DNA from: Deltaproteobacteria bacterium
GTDB lineage: Bacteria > SAR324 > JACQKK01
Assembly: GCA_029858505.1 (NCBI GenBank)
Contig: JAOUEW010000001.1
Span: 868,001-932,000, forward strand
Direction of reading: 5' to 3'
DNA length: 64,000 nucleotides
In this document: piece after piece, positions 52,615 to 60,583 of the stretch
Position numbering within the stretch: the stretch's first letter is position 1
How the letters are laid out: each line of letters starts with the position of its first letter
Translations under genes and position numbers: made by a program
The notes under the pieces: model-generated
Seen by the model: the letters and a program-made list of their open reading frames with translations, nothing else
The model's database searches: none
Told to the model about the DNA's origin: nothing

Positions 52615-52630
52615 TGGCATAGCCTCTGCA
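52615..52630 (+). promoter_or_regulatory. sigma-54-type promoter of the flg block
   Basis: TGGCATAGCCTCTGCA matches the -24/-12 layout TGGCAC-N5-TTGCW: GG and GC are exactly 12 bases apart, with TGGCA and TGCA kept. The start site would be near 52642, 48 bases before flgF. Rod and ring genes are classic RpoN targets in many polarly flagellated bacteria. Confidence 0.6.
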
Positions 52631-52689
52631 TTCATTTGGGGTGTGAGTTCCGCCCTTGGGCGGCCCAGCCACCCCCATCGGGATAGACC

Positions 52690-53469
52690 ATGAGACCCCA
52701 AGCTTCGTTTCCCCTGGTTTCCTACGGCAAGGCCTTGGAACGTCAGATGGAAGCCATTTCCAACAACTTGGCCAACATTGACACCAACGGCTACAAACAA
52801 GACCAGCCCAGCTTTCAGGCGGTGTTTGCCCAAACCATGGGTACCCCCAATATGTCGGATGAGGAAGGATTCTTCGACATGGAGCACCTGCCCCCTTACA
52901 GCGGGGTGGGGCAAAGCTTCGTGACGGTGGCCGACATGGGCAAAGATTACACCCCCGGCCGTCTGGTGACCACCAACAACCAACTGGATTTTGCCCTGCC
53001 CGACAAAGAGTCTTTCTTTTCGGTGAATACCCCCCAGGGAGAGCGGTATACCCGTGCCGGGGCTTTCCGGCTGAACCCGGACAATAAACTGGTGACCGTG
53101 GAGGGTTTTCAGGTCAACGGGAAAGACGGCCCTATTACCCTGGATGGCCAAGACATTCAAGTGAGCGAAGACGGTTTGTTTACCGTGGATGGCAAGAAAA
53201 TGGGCGGGTTCAAGATTGTGACCTTTCCCAACCCCGACCGGCTGCAAAAACTGGGTTATGGCCTGTTTGCCCCGGTGGATGAAGCCAACCCGGCCCGGGT
53301 GCAAGAAACCGTGAAAGTGATGCAGGGGGTTACCGAGTCCTCCAACGTGAACGCCATGAAGGAAATGGCCAAAATGATCGAGGCCAACCATGCCTACACG
53401 GCCATGCAAAAGGCCATTGGGTCTGAAGACGACATGAACAAAAAGGCCATTAGTTTGGCCCAGGTGTAA
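52690..53469 (+). CDS. flgF: flagellar basal-body rod protein FlgF
   Basis: A 259-residue rod protein exported by the flagellar type III system. The N-terminal rod signature is EAISNNLANIDTNGYKQDQ (flagellar basal-body rod domain), a D1 beta domain follows (GRLVTTNNQLDFAL, YTRAGAFRLNPDNKLVTVEGF), and the C-terminal helix SSNVNAMKEMAKMIEANHAYTAMQKAI completes the coiled core. It is more diverged from the consensus than the next gene, FlgG, as FlgF usually is. It is first in the block and preceded by a sigma-54-like site. Confidence 0.93.
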   Translation: MRPQASFPLVSYGKALERQMEAISNNLANIDTNGYKQDQPSFQAVFAQTMGTPNMSDEEGFFDMEHLPPYSGVGQSFVTVADMGKDYTPGRLVTTNNQLDFALPDKESFFSVNTPQGERYTRAGAFRLNPDNKLVTVEGFQVNGKDGPITLDGQDIQVSEDGLFTVDGKKMGGFKIVTFPNPDRLQKLGYGLFAPVDEANPARVQETVKVMQGVTESSNVNAMKEMAKMIEANHAYTAMQKAIGSEDDMNKKAISLAQV

Positions 53470-53514
53470 TCCACAAGCTTTTTCACACACTCATCCACCT
53501 TTGGAGAACCTGCC

Positions 53515-54303
53515 ATGATGCGCTCCCTGTATACCTCGGCTACCGGCATGGGCGTTCAACAACGCCAGATTGACACCGTGGCCAACAACTTGGCCAACGT
53601 AGACACCGCGGGCTACAAGAAAAGCCGAAACAATTTTGAAGACCTGCTGTATCAAATCGACAAGATGGCCGGCGCCCAATCTTCCCAAAACACCACGGTT
53701 CCCGTGGGGATTCACTCCGGCCATGGCGCCACCCACGTGTCCACCGAGAAAATTTTTACCCAAGGGAACATGCGCAACACCGGCATTGAGCTGGACGTGG
53801 CGGTGGAGGGCAACGGGTTCTTTCAGATTCTTCAGCCTTCCGGCGCCATTGCCTACAGCCGGGCGGGGAACTTTCAACGCGATCAACAGGGCCGCTTGGT
53901 GACCCAGGAGGGCTTTCCCCTGGAGCCAGAAATTAACATTCCCAAAGACGCCCGCAAGGTGCAGATCAACCGCGACGGGTCGGTGATGGTGTGGGTGGGG
54001 GATGAAGCCCAGCCCACCACCGTGGGAACCATTCAGCTGGCCCGCTTTGTGAACCCGGCGGGGCTCACCCCCCTGGGCCACAACTTGTATGCCCCGTCGG
54101 TGGCCTCGGGCAATGCCGTGGTAGAAAACCCCGGTCAGAACGGCATGGGGGCTCTGCTGCAAGGCTTCTTGGAGATGTCGAACGTGAGCGTGGTGGATGA
54201 AATGATCAACATGATCGTGGCCCAACGGGCCTACGAGGTGAACTCCAAAGCCATTCAAACCTCGGACGACATGCTGAAGACGGCCAACAACATTATTCGT
54301 TAA
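53515..54303 (+). CDS. flgG: flagellar distal rod protein FlgG
   Basis: A 262-residue distal rod subunit. MMRSLYTSATGMGVQQRQID and VANNLANVDTAGYKKSR at the N-terminus, the VEGNGFFQI strand, AYSRAGNFQRDQQGRLVTQEGFPLEP, and the C-terminal QGFLEMSNVSVVDEMINMIVAQRAYEVNSKAIQTSDDML are the FlgG signatures. Length is exactly that of the family (about 260). The FlgG-specific insertion near residue 55 (MAGAQSSQNTTVPVGIHSGHGA) is present and sets rod rather than hook character. 45 bp follow FlgF, with TTGGAG before the ATG. Confidence 0.97.
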   Translation: MMRSLYTSATGMGVQQRQIDTVANNLANVDTAGYKKSRNNFEDLLYQIDKMAGAQSSQNTTVPVGIHSGHGATHVSTEKIFTQGNMRNTGIELDVAVEGNGFFQILQPSGAIAYSRAGNFQRDQQGRLVTQEGFPLEPEINIPKDARKVQINRDGSVMVWVGDEAQPTTVGTIQLARFVNPAGLTPLGHNLYAPSVASGNAVVENPGQNGMGALLQGFLEMSNVSVVDEMINMIVAQRAYEVNSKAIQTSDDMLKTANNIIR

Positions 54304-54365
54304 TCGCGCAGTTGAACCCTAAGCCGTTCACCTTTGACCACTGGATGTGACCAAGGGATACCCAT

Positions 54366-55424
54366 ATGAAAAAGCCTTCTCATCACCAGCATCACCATTC
54401 GCATCATCCTTCCCCTCGCATTGGGCTGGCCTTGTTCATTTTGGCCCTGACCTGGGTGGCTCCCCTGTTTGCCCATGGAGAGCCTGTCTCTCAAGACCCC
54501 GCCGCCCCAGAGATGGTGGAGATTCACCTGTCTGAGCGGGCCGAGGTCACCCGGGATCAATACACCCTGGGAGAAGTGGCCACCCTGTCGGGAGCGGATG
54601 AAAGCACCTTAGAGGCGCTGCGGTCGGTGCCCATGGGCCGCTCTCCTCAGCCGGGGAAAACCGCCCAACTGAACGGCGCCACGGTGATCAACCGCCTGCG
54701 GGGCAGCTTGCTGCCGGAGCGGATTCGGCTGGACCGGGCCGCCCAGGTGACCATCGTTCGCCGGGCCAACCGGGTTTCGGGGGATGTGATTGCCCGGCAG
54801 GTGCTGGCCAAGGCCGCCCAAGAAACCGCCGCCGAGACGGGGGTGGTGAACGTCGAGGATTTGACCCAGGAGGTGGTGACCGTTTTGGCCCCCCTGGACC
54901 TGCCAGAGGGTGATTTGGAATGGCGGGTGGAGCGCCAAGGACGTGGAGAACCGGGGGGAGACCGGAGTTACTTGGTGGAGGCCGTGGTGGCAGGACGGGT
55001 GGAGTGGCGCCAGCCAGTGCGGGTGCGCCAACAAATTCATCAGACCGTGGCCGTGGCGGCCCGGCCGGTGCGGCTGGGAGATATTCTCCAGCCGGCAGAC
55101 ATTACTCAAAAACGCGTGGTGGTACGGGCGCTACCCGCTGGGGCCCGTTATATCACCAACCTCACCGAGGCCGTGGGGCAGAAGGCCTTGGCCCCCCTGG
55201 CGGAAGGAACCCCCCTGCAAACCACCATGGTGGAAAAACCCATGACGGTGAAAGAGGGAAGCAAGGTGACTTTGGTGTATGAAACCCCCAATCTGCTGCT
55301 GTCGGTGCCGGGGGTGGCGTTGTCGAACGGCGGCCCAGGAGATTTTATCCCGGCCCGCAATCTGGAATCGGGCAAAGTGGTGTATGGCGTGGTGAGCCCG
55401 GGCGAACGGCTGAAAGTGAACTAA
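54366..55424 (+). CDS. flgA: flagellar P-ring assembly chaperone FlgA
   Basis: A 352-residue periplasmic protein needed for P-ring formation. The start is unusual: MKKPSHHQHHHSHHPSPRIG, a His cluster before the hydrophobic signal core (about 21-35). The mature part has the SAF-type beta-clip domain toward the C-terminus: VAARPVRLGDILQPADITQ, VGQKALAPLAEGTPLQ, and VTLVYETPNLLLSVPGVALSNG, followed by the GDFIPARNLESGKVVYGVV motif. It is longer than the enterobacterial protein (219) and fits the larger form with an N-terminal domain. 62 bp after flgG. Confidence 0.88.
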   Translation: MKKPSHHQHHHSHHPSPRIGLALFILALTWVAPLFAHGEPVSQDPAAPEMVEIHLSERAEVTRDQYTLGEVATLSGADESTLEALRSVPMGRSPQPGKTAQLNGATVINRLRGSLLPERIRLDRAAQVTIVRRANRVSGDVIARQVLAKAAQETAAETGVVNVEDLTQEVVTVLAPLDLPEGDLEWRVERQGRGEPGGDRSYLVEAVVAGRVEWRQPVRVRQQIHQTVAVAARPVRLGDILQPADITQKRVVVRALPAGARYITNLTEAVGQKALAPLAEGTPLQTTMVEKPMTVKEGSKVTLVYETPNLLLSVPGVALSNGGPGDFIPARNLESGKVVYGVVSPGERLKVN

Positions 55425-55445
55425 CCCAACCCTATTGAACAACCC

Positions 55446-56327
55446 ATGAGCTGCCAGATGAAAACAGATCGGATGAAAAAGAATCAAACCCTGGCTTTGT
55501 TGTTAGCGCTGGGCGCGGGGCTGGCCGGATGCTCCAGTCTGCTGGAATTTCCCCCCACGGCGGAAGAAAGGGCCGCCTTGGAGCAGGCCCAAGCCGCCAA
55601 AGAAAAACGTGAACCCGTGGCTCCCCAGCATGATCCCCGGTTCCGGCCTCGGCCGCCGGTGAACACCAACCGCTACCAATATGAAGGCACCCTGTGGCGG
55701 GGGGCGTCTTCGTGGGGGAATTTGATGCGCGACCACCGGGCCCGCTACACGGGTGACCTGCTGACCATCAAAGAACTGAGTAAGGTGATCAAGGTGGCCG
55801 ATTTGGGCGCCGCCGGGAAAAACGAGACCCCGCCTCCTCCGCCCCCTGACATGAGCAAAAACCCCGAGTTGGCCATGGCCTATATGCGGGAAATGGTGAG
55901 GGCAAAACTGGATCAGGAACAAAATGAAATCCTCCGCTCGATTGATTCTGTGGAGGTGGAGGTGGTGCAGGTGCTGCCCAATGGCAACATGGTGGTGAGG
56001 GGAATGCACCCGCCCATTTATCGGGACCGAAACCGGGTGAAATACCTGTTTACCCTGCAGGGGGTGGTGGCGCCATCGGATGTGATGGATGACAACACCA
56101 TGTCGGCCACCAAGTTGTCCAAGGCGCAATACAAGATCCGCCGGATGGTGCGGGGCGATTTCCTGCGCCGCCCCAAATCGGGAGCTGGAGGGTCGGGGCA
56201 GGAAGGAAGTTCCGGGTCGGCCATGGGCCGGTTCGCAGACTTTTTGACGGCGCCCTCTCCCTCGGCAGGTCAGGCTGAAGCCCCCGCTGGCAACTCACAA
56301 CCCGCGGCCCAGCCCGCCGCAAAATAA
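55446..56327 (+). CDS. flgH: flagellar L-ring lipoprotein FlgH
   Basis: A 293-residue outer-membrane L-ring protein. The lipobox is LAGC followed by SSLL (near residue 29 from the first ATG), showing lipoprotein processing. GTLWRGASSWGNLMRDHRAR, the TGDLLTI element and VEVVQVLPNGNMVVRG then MHPPIYRDRNRVKYLFTLQGVVAPSDV are family blocks. The start may be 55446 or the in-frame ATG at 55473 (MKKNQTLALL), which gives a shorter, more typical signal peptide; neither has a good ribosome site. It carries an extra C-terminal Pro/Ala/Ser tail of about 50 residues. 13 bp before flgI. Confidence 0.92.
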   Translation: MSCQMKTDRMKKNQTLALLLALGAGLAGCSSLLEFPPTAEERAALEQAQAAKEKREPVAPQHDPRFRPRPPVNTNRYQYEGTLWRGASSWGNLMRDHRARYTGDLLTIKELSKVIKVADLGAAGKNETPPPPPPDMSKNPELAMAYMREMVRAKLDQEQNEILRSIDSVEVEVVQVLPNGNMVVRGMHPPIYRDRNRVKYLFTLQGVVAPSDVMDDNTMSATKLSKAQYKIRRMVRGDFLRRPKSGAGGSGQEGSSGSAMGRFADFLTAPSPSAGQAEAPAGNSQPAAQPAAK

Positions 56328-56340
56328 GGAACAGGCACCC

Positions 56341-57513
56341 ATGAACACAGCAAACGCTCACCTCATGCGCTCGAAACGGTTTCGCTGGCCGGTGCTGGCC
56401 CTGTTGCTGACGGGGCTGGCCATGCCTGCCCAGGCCATTCGGGTGAAGGACGTGGCCTACCTGCGGGGGGCCCGGGACAACCAGCTGATTGGTTACGGCC
56501 TGGTGGTGGGGTTGGATGGCACCGGCGATTCTCCGGAAAGCCTGATGGCCCGCAAGCCCCTGGCCAACGCCCTGGAGCGGATGGCCATCAATCTGCCGCC
56601 CAAAGAAATTCGGGGCCGGGGCATCGCGGCGGTGCTGGTGACCGCCACCCTGCCTCCCTTCGCCAAGTCGGGGAACCGGTTGGACGTGACGGTGGACGTG
56701 TTGGGAGACGCGGTCTCGTTGCGGGGGGGAACCCTGATGCTGACACTGCTGCACGGCCCCGACCAAGTGGTGTACGCCACCGCCCAGGGCCCCATTACGG
56801 GTATTCCCAAAGGCATTGAGCGGGAGGACTTGGGGGGCGGGCAAGCCCAGGCGGCCGCGACCGATATGGTGAACCCCAAGTCTAGCTTGTTGGCCACCAA
56901 GGGCCATGTCATCGGCGGAGCCCTGGTGGAGCGGGAGGTGAACCTAAACCTGAACACCCGCTCGCGGATTTTCGTGAACCTGAAACGGGCCGATTTCACC
57001 ACCTCGTTTCGGCTGGCCAAACTGATCAATCGTGAACTGGGCGATGGCTCCTCCAAGGCCAAAGACGCCGGCACGGTGGAAGTCTCTGTGCCTGAAAGTT
57101 ACCTGGGAAAAACCGTGGAGTTGATGGCCCGGATTGAAAACCTGGAAATCAACCCCGATTCGGTGGCCAAGGTGGTGCTGGATGAGCGCACGGGCACCAT
57201 TGTGATGGGGCAGAATGTGCGAATTTCGCCCATTGCCATTTCCCTGGGGAAAATGACCATCGAAGTGCGGCCCACGGCGGCCAACCCGGCTCCGGCAGCG
57301 GCGGCAGCCCCGGGGGAGGAAAACCCCCAGGAAACCGCCCTCACCCGGCTGGAAAACGAAGAACCCGCCATCATCTTGTTCAAGGGGGAAGTGGACTTGA
57401 AAGAGGTGGTGGATGGACTCAACAAAATCGGCGCATCTAGCCATGATTTGGTACAAGTCTTGAAGTCTATTAAGACAGCCGGTGCTTTGCATGCCGACCT
57501 GGAAATCCGCTAA
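56341..57513 (+). CDS. flgI: flagellar P-ring protein FlgI
   Basis: A 390-residue periplasmic ring subunit. A signal peptide (residues 1-32, AQA-I) leads into IRVKDVAYLRGARDNQLIGYGLVVGLDGTGD, the best-kept region of FlgI. KPLANALERMAINLPPKEIRGRGIAAVLVTATLPPFAKSGNRLDVTV and FTTSFRLAKLINREL follow. The C-terminal NPAPAAAAAPGEENPQ linker is a lineage insertion before VDLKEVVDGLNKIGAS, the typical end. Full length. Part of the flgAHIJ order common to many proteobacteria. Confidence 0.97.
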   Translation: MNTANAHLMRSKRFRWPVLALLLTGLAMPAQAIRVKDVAYLRGARDNQLIGYGLVVGLDGTGDSPESLMARKPLANALERMAINLPPKEIRGRGIAAVLVTATLPPFAKSGNRLDVTVDVLGDAVSLRGGTLMLTLLHGPDQVVYATAQGPITGIPKGIEREDLGGGQAQAAATDMVNPKSSLLATKGHVIGGALVEREVNLNLNTRSRIFVNLKRADFTTSFRLAKLINRELGDGSSKAKDAGTVEVSVPESYLGKTVELMARIENLEINPDSVAKVVLDERTGTIVMGQNVRISPIAISLGKMTIEVRPTAANPAPAAAAAPGEENPQETALTRLENEEPAIILFKGEVDLKEVVDGLNKIGASSHDLVQVLKSIKTAGALHADLEIR

Positions 57514-57571
57514 CCGCGGAGGATTCGGTTGTTACGGATAAGTCGCTGTTATATAAAGAGAAGGAGATGCC

Positions 57572-57952
57572 ATGCGGTTCAACGCCAACCTTCCCGTCCT
57601 GTCGGACGAGCGGACGATCCGGAATCAAATGAAGGCCGAGGGGCAAAAAACTGCCCTCTCTGCCCAGGAAATGCAACGGTTGAAAGACACCGCCCAGGAG
57701 TTTGAAGCCCTGCTGCTGGAGCGGATGGTGAAAGACATGCGGCTGTCCATTCCCCGGGCAGATTTGTTTGGAGACAGCCAAGCTCAAGACCTGTTCCAGG
57801 AAATGCTGGACGGAGAATATTCCCGGTTGATGACCCGCCGGGGGGGCATTGGGGTGGCCGACTTCATGGTTTCCCGGATGAGCCCCCACGCCGCGAACGC
57901 GGACAAGGGGAAAACCGGCCTCAAGTTCCAGGCCGCTCTGCCGATACGGTAA
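57572..57952 (+). CDS. flgJ: FlgJ rod-binding protein (N-terminal domain only)
   Basis: A 126-residue protein equal to the rod-capping half of FlgJ: LKDTAQEFEALLLERMVKDMRLSIPRADLFGDSQAQDLFQEMLDGEYSRLM. The muramidase half found in enterobacterial FlgJ is absent, as is common outside beta- and gammaproteobacteria, so another enzyme must open the peptidoglycan. AAGGAG is 5 bases before the ATG. The 58 bp gap after flgI includes an AT-rich block. Confidence 0.9.
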   Translation: MRFNANLPVLSDERTIRNQMKAEGQKTALSAQEMQRLKDTAQEFEALLLERMVKDMRLSIPRADLFGDSQAQDLFQEMLDGEYSRLMTRRGGIGVADFMVSRMSPHAANADKGKTGLKFQAALPIR

Positions 57953-58034
57953 ACAGGAGGGCTCTATCCTGCCTCTGGCCGATTGACCGGCCAGCCCAGG
58001 CGCCCCCCGAGCGGAACATTTGGAGGATGATCCG

Positions 58035-58337
58035 ATGAAAGTACAAGGAAACGACCCGGCCAAAGTCACCGATTTGTCGGTGAACCACGCCAAAGGCCGA
58101 GATCAGGTTCCGGCCAAAGGAACCGCCATCGGCCAATATCGGGAAGATGGCGTGTTGGTGAACCGCCAATCCCTCACCATTCATAAGGTGCGGGAGGCGA
58201 TTAAGGCCGAACCTGAAGTGCGGGCCGACAAGGTGGCCCAACTGAAGGACCAGGTGAGGAAAGGGAACTACCAGGTGGATTCGGCCAAACTGGCCGAGCG
58301 GATGCTCACGGCTTCCCTGCGGGAAGACATTGAGTAG
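58035..58337 (+). CDS. flgM: anti-sigma-28 factor FlgM
   Basis: A 100-residue regulator that holds FliA (sigma-28) inactive until it is secreted through the finished hook. The N-terminus is polar and disordered (MKVQGNDPAKVTDL). The C-terminal helices contain the FlgM pattern VRADKVAQLKDQVRKGNYQVDSAKLAERML. GGAGG 9 bases upstream supports ATG 58035; a TTG at 58020 is rejected. Position between flgJ and flgN fits the usual checkpoint arrangement. No clear sigma-28 promoter is seen in front of it. Confidence 0.9.
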   Translation: MKVQGNDPAKVTDLSVNHAKGRDQVPAKGTAIGQYREDGVLVNRQSLTIHKVREAIKAEPEVRADKVAQLKDQVRKGNYQVDSAKLAERMLTASLREDIE

Positions 58338-58375
58338 CCCTGATGGTTTCTGACCGTCTCCCCGGAGGACATCCC

Positions 58376-58870
58376 ATGGACGTATTGTTCGACAACTTAT
58401 TGGATTTGCTGGCCCGTGAAACGGACCGCCACACCCGGCTGTACGCGCTGCTGAACCGCGAGTCGGAAGAGGACGGTCGAATGCCGGGCCGTGACCTATT
58501 GACGGTTCAACTGGAAAAAGAAAAATACGTGGCGGCCATTCGTGCCCTGGAACAAGAACGGATTGTGGTGGTGAAGGAACTGGCCCGGACCTGGAACACC
58601 CCTTGGGAAGAACTGACCCTGCGGGCCATTGCCGCCAAGGCGCCGGAAAGCATGGCCCAGGCCCTGCTGAACGCCCACCGGGAACTGGTGGCGCTGGTGG
58701 AGAAAATCCACGATTTGGCCACCCACACCAGCCGAAACGCCAAGGCCCGGCTGAAGGCGGTGAACGCCACCCTGGATATGGTGCGAGAGGCCCTGGACGG
58801 TCATTCGACCTACTCGGATAAAGGGAAGATACATAAGCCCCAGGCGTCCATGAAGCACATAGAGGTTTAA
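58376..58870 (+). CDS. flgN: FlgN-type flagellar export chaperone
   Basis: A 164-residue helical protein that would escort FlgK and FlgL to the export gate. The sequence is a chain of amphipathic helices (NLLDLLARETDRHTRLYALLNRE, VQLEKEKYVAAIRALEQERI, AHRELVALVEKIHDLATHTSRNAKARLKAVNATLDMV) consistent with the FlgN family, and it lies directly before flgK. GGAGG 8 bases before ATG 58376 fixes the start. Two bases separate its stop from flgK. Confidence 0.87.
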   Translation: MDVLFDNLLDLLARETDRHTRLYALLNRESEEDGRMPGRDLLTVQLEKEKYVAAIRALEQERIVVVKELARTWNTPWEELTLRAIAAKAPESMAQALLNAHRELVALVEKIHDLATHTSRNAKARLKAVNATLDMVREALDGHSTYSDKGKIHKPQASMKHIEV

Positions 58871-58872
58871 GC

Positions 58873-60558
58873 ATGAACAGCTTGTTCAGCCAATTAAACT
58901 TGGGGAAACGAGCCCTCTTTGCCCAGCAATCGGGGATGAGTGTGGCGGGGCATAACATTGCCAACGTGAACAATGAAAATTACACCCGGCAGCGGCTGGA
59001 CCTGGAAGAGCAGCACCCGCGAAAAAGCCGCTTTGGCATGGGGGTAGATGTTCAGGGCGTCAGCCGGATGACCGATCAGTTTACCACCAAGCGGTTGATT
59101 GCCGAGCACGCCATGCAGGGCTCGTTGCAATTGCGGGAAGAAACCTACGTGCGGCTGGAGCGGATTTTCTCCGAAATGGAGGGCAACGGCCTGCGGCAAT
59201 CGATGAACGAATTTTGGAACTCCTGGGCCGATCTTTCCACCCAGCCGGAATCCCAGGTGTACCGCCAAGAATTGGTGTCGAAAAGCCGGGGGATGACCGA
59301 TAAATTTCAGGGAATCAGCCAAGACCTGATTCAATCCCGCCGGGATTTGAACGGCCGGATTTCGGAAAAGGTGGAGCGGGTGAACCAATTGGCCATGCAG
59401 CTGGCCCGGCAGAACGAAGCCGTGCAGCAAACGGACCGGGGAGAAGGCCAGGCCAACGACCTGAAAGACGAGCGGGAGCGGACACTGACCGAATTAAGCA
59501 AGCTGGTGGCCATTGACTGGGTGGAAAACGAAAACAAAACCATTCAGGTGCAGATGGGGGGCGGTTGGCAGTTGGTGAATGGCCGGAAATCCTACAAGCT
59601 GGAGGCCTCCTACATCAACGAAGAAGCGGGGATGTTTTCCATTCGCGGACTGGATGCCCATGGCCTGTCTACCGACATGACCCACGCCCTGCGGGCTGGA
59701 GAAGTGGGCGAATTGGTGCGGCTGCGGGATGAGGTGGTGGCGGGCTACAAGAAAAAGCTGGATACCCTGGCCAGCGAGTTGGCCTTCAAGGTCAACCGCC
59801 TGCACGCGGTGGGTACCGGCATGGATTCTTCGGTGCAGGAAATGCATTCATCGTTTGCCCTGAAACCCGAAGCGCAGCGAATGCCCCTGCCCTTTATTAA
59901 AAGCGGGCGGTTTGAGGCCAAATTGGTGGACAACGACAACCACATCACCAAGGTGATCTCGGTGAATATCGAGGCCGGGAAGGACACCCTGGCCGACATT
60001 GTGGCCAAGATGAACCAGGCCGCGGGAGAAAACCCCAACTTCTCGGCCAAGTTGAACACCGATGGCTCGGTGACCCTGGAATCGGTGAAAGAGCGCTTTA
60101 TTTTGGGAGACGACGAAACCGAATTCGGCGCGGTGATGGGGTTCAACAACTTTTTTGAAACCCTGAAAGGGGCGGAAGACCTGCGGGTGAGCCCACGGCT
60201 GGTGGAGGAGCCGCTGAAAATTTCCACCGGAAAAAATTTGATTCCCGGCGACAATCAGGTGGCGTTGGCCGTGCATGGCCTGCAATTTGAACCGAACATG
60301 GAAGGGGATACGATCACCTTCGATGAGTATTACAACGGGGTGCTGGCCCAATTGGGGCTGGAAACCCAGCGCAGCCAGAACGACCGCAAAAGCCAAGACC
60401 TGGTGGTGGACCAATTCCAAAAGATACGCCACCAAATGAGTTCGGTGAACATGGATGAAGAGGTGGCCGACATGGTTCAGTATCAACGCGGTTACGAGGC
60501 CGCCGCCAAGTTCATCAGCACGGTGGACGACATGACCAAGACGGTCATTCACATGTAA
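58873..60558 (+). CDS. flgK: flagellar hook-associated protein 1 (FlgK)
   Basis: A 561-residue hook-filament junction protein. The N-terminus GKRALFAQQSGMSVAGHNIANVNNENYTRQRLDLEEQ and the C-terminus VNMDEEVADMVQYQRGYEAAAKFISTVDDMTKTVIHM are the paired FlgK terminal helices. The central part (about 170-480) is the variable exposed domain, with DLKDERERTLTELSKLVAIDW in the conserved segment. Length is normal. It follows its chaperone gene by 2 bp. Confidence 0.96.
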   Translation: MNSLFSQLNLGKRALFAQQSGMSVAGHNIANVNNENYTRQRLDLEEQHPRKSRFGMGVDVQGVSRMTDQFTTKRLIAEHAMQGSLQLREETYVRLERIFSEMEGNGLRQSMNEFWNSWADLSTQPESQVYRQELVSKSRGMTDKFQGISQDLIQSRRDLNGRISEKVERVNQLAMQLARQNEAVQQTDRGEGQANDLKDERERTLTELSKLVAIDWVENENKTIQVQMGGGWQLVNGRKSYKLEASYINEEAGMFSIRGLDAHGLSTDMTHALRAGEVGELVRLRDEVVAGYKKKLDTLASELAFKVNRLHAVGTGMDSSVQEMHSSFALKPEAQRMPLPFIKSGRFEAKLVDNDNHITKVISVNIEAGKDTLADIVAKMNQAAGENPNFSAKLNTDGSVTLESVKERFILGDDETEFGAVMGFNNFFETLKGAEDLRVSPRLVEEPLKISTGKNLIPGDNQVALAVHGLQFEPNMEGDTITFDEYYNGVLAQLGLETQRSQNDRKSQDLVVDQFQKIRHQMSSVNMDEEVADMVQYQRGYEAAAKFISTVDDMTKTVIHM

Positions 60559-60583
60559 CACCCGTTGACCGGGTGGAGGCATC

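Noticed and set aside
57529-57557. TTGTTA-17-TATAAA promoter-like boxes before flgJ
   Set aside because: The predicted start site would fall within or after the flgJ ribosome site (57561-57566), making a nearly leaderless message inside an operon. Position argues against it.
58020-58034. TTG start for flgM
   Set aside because: The TTG overlaps the GGAGG that serves the ATG at 58035, and homology begins at that ATG.
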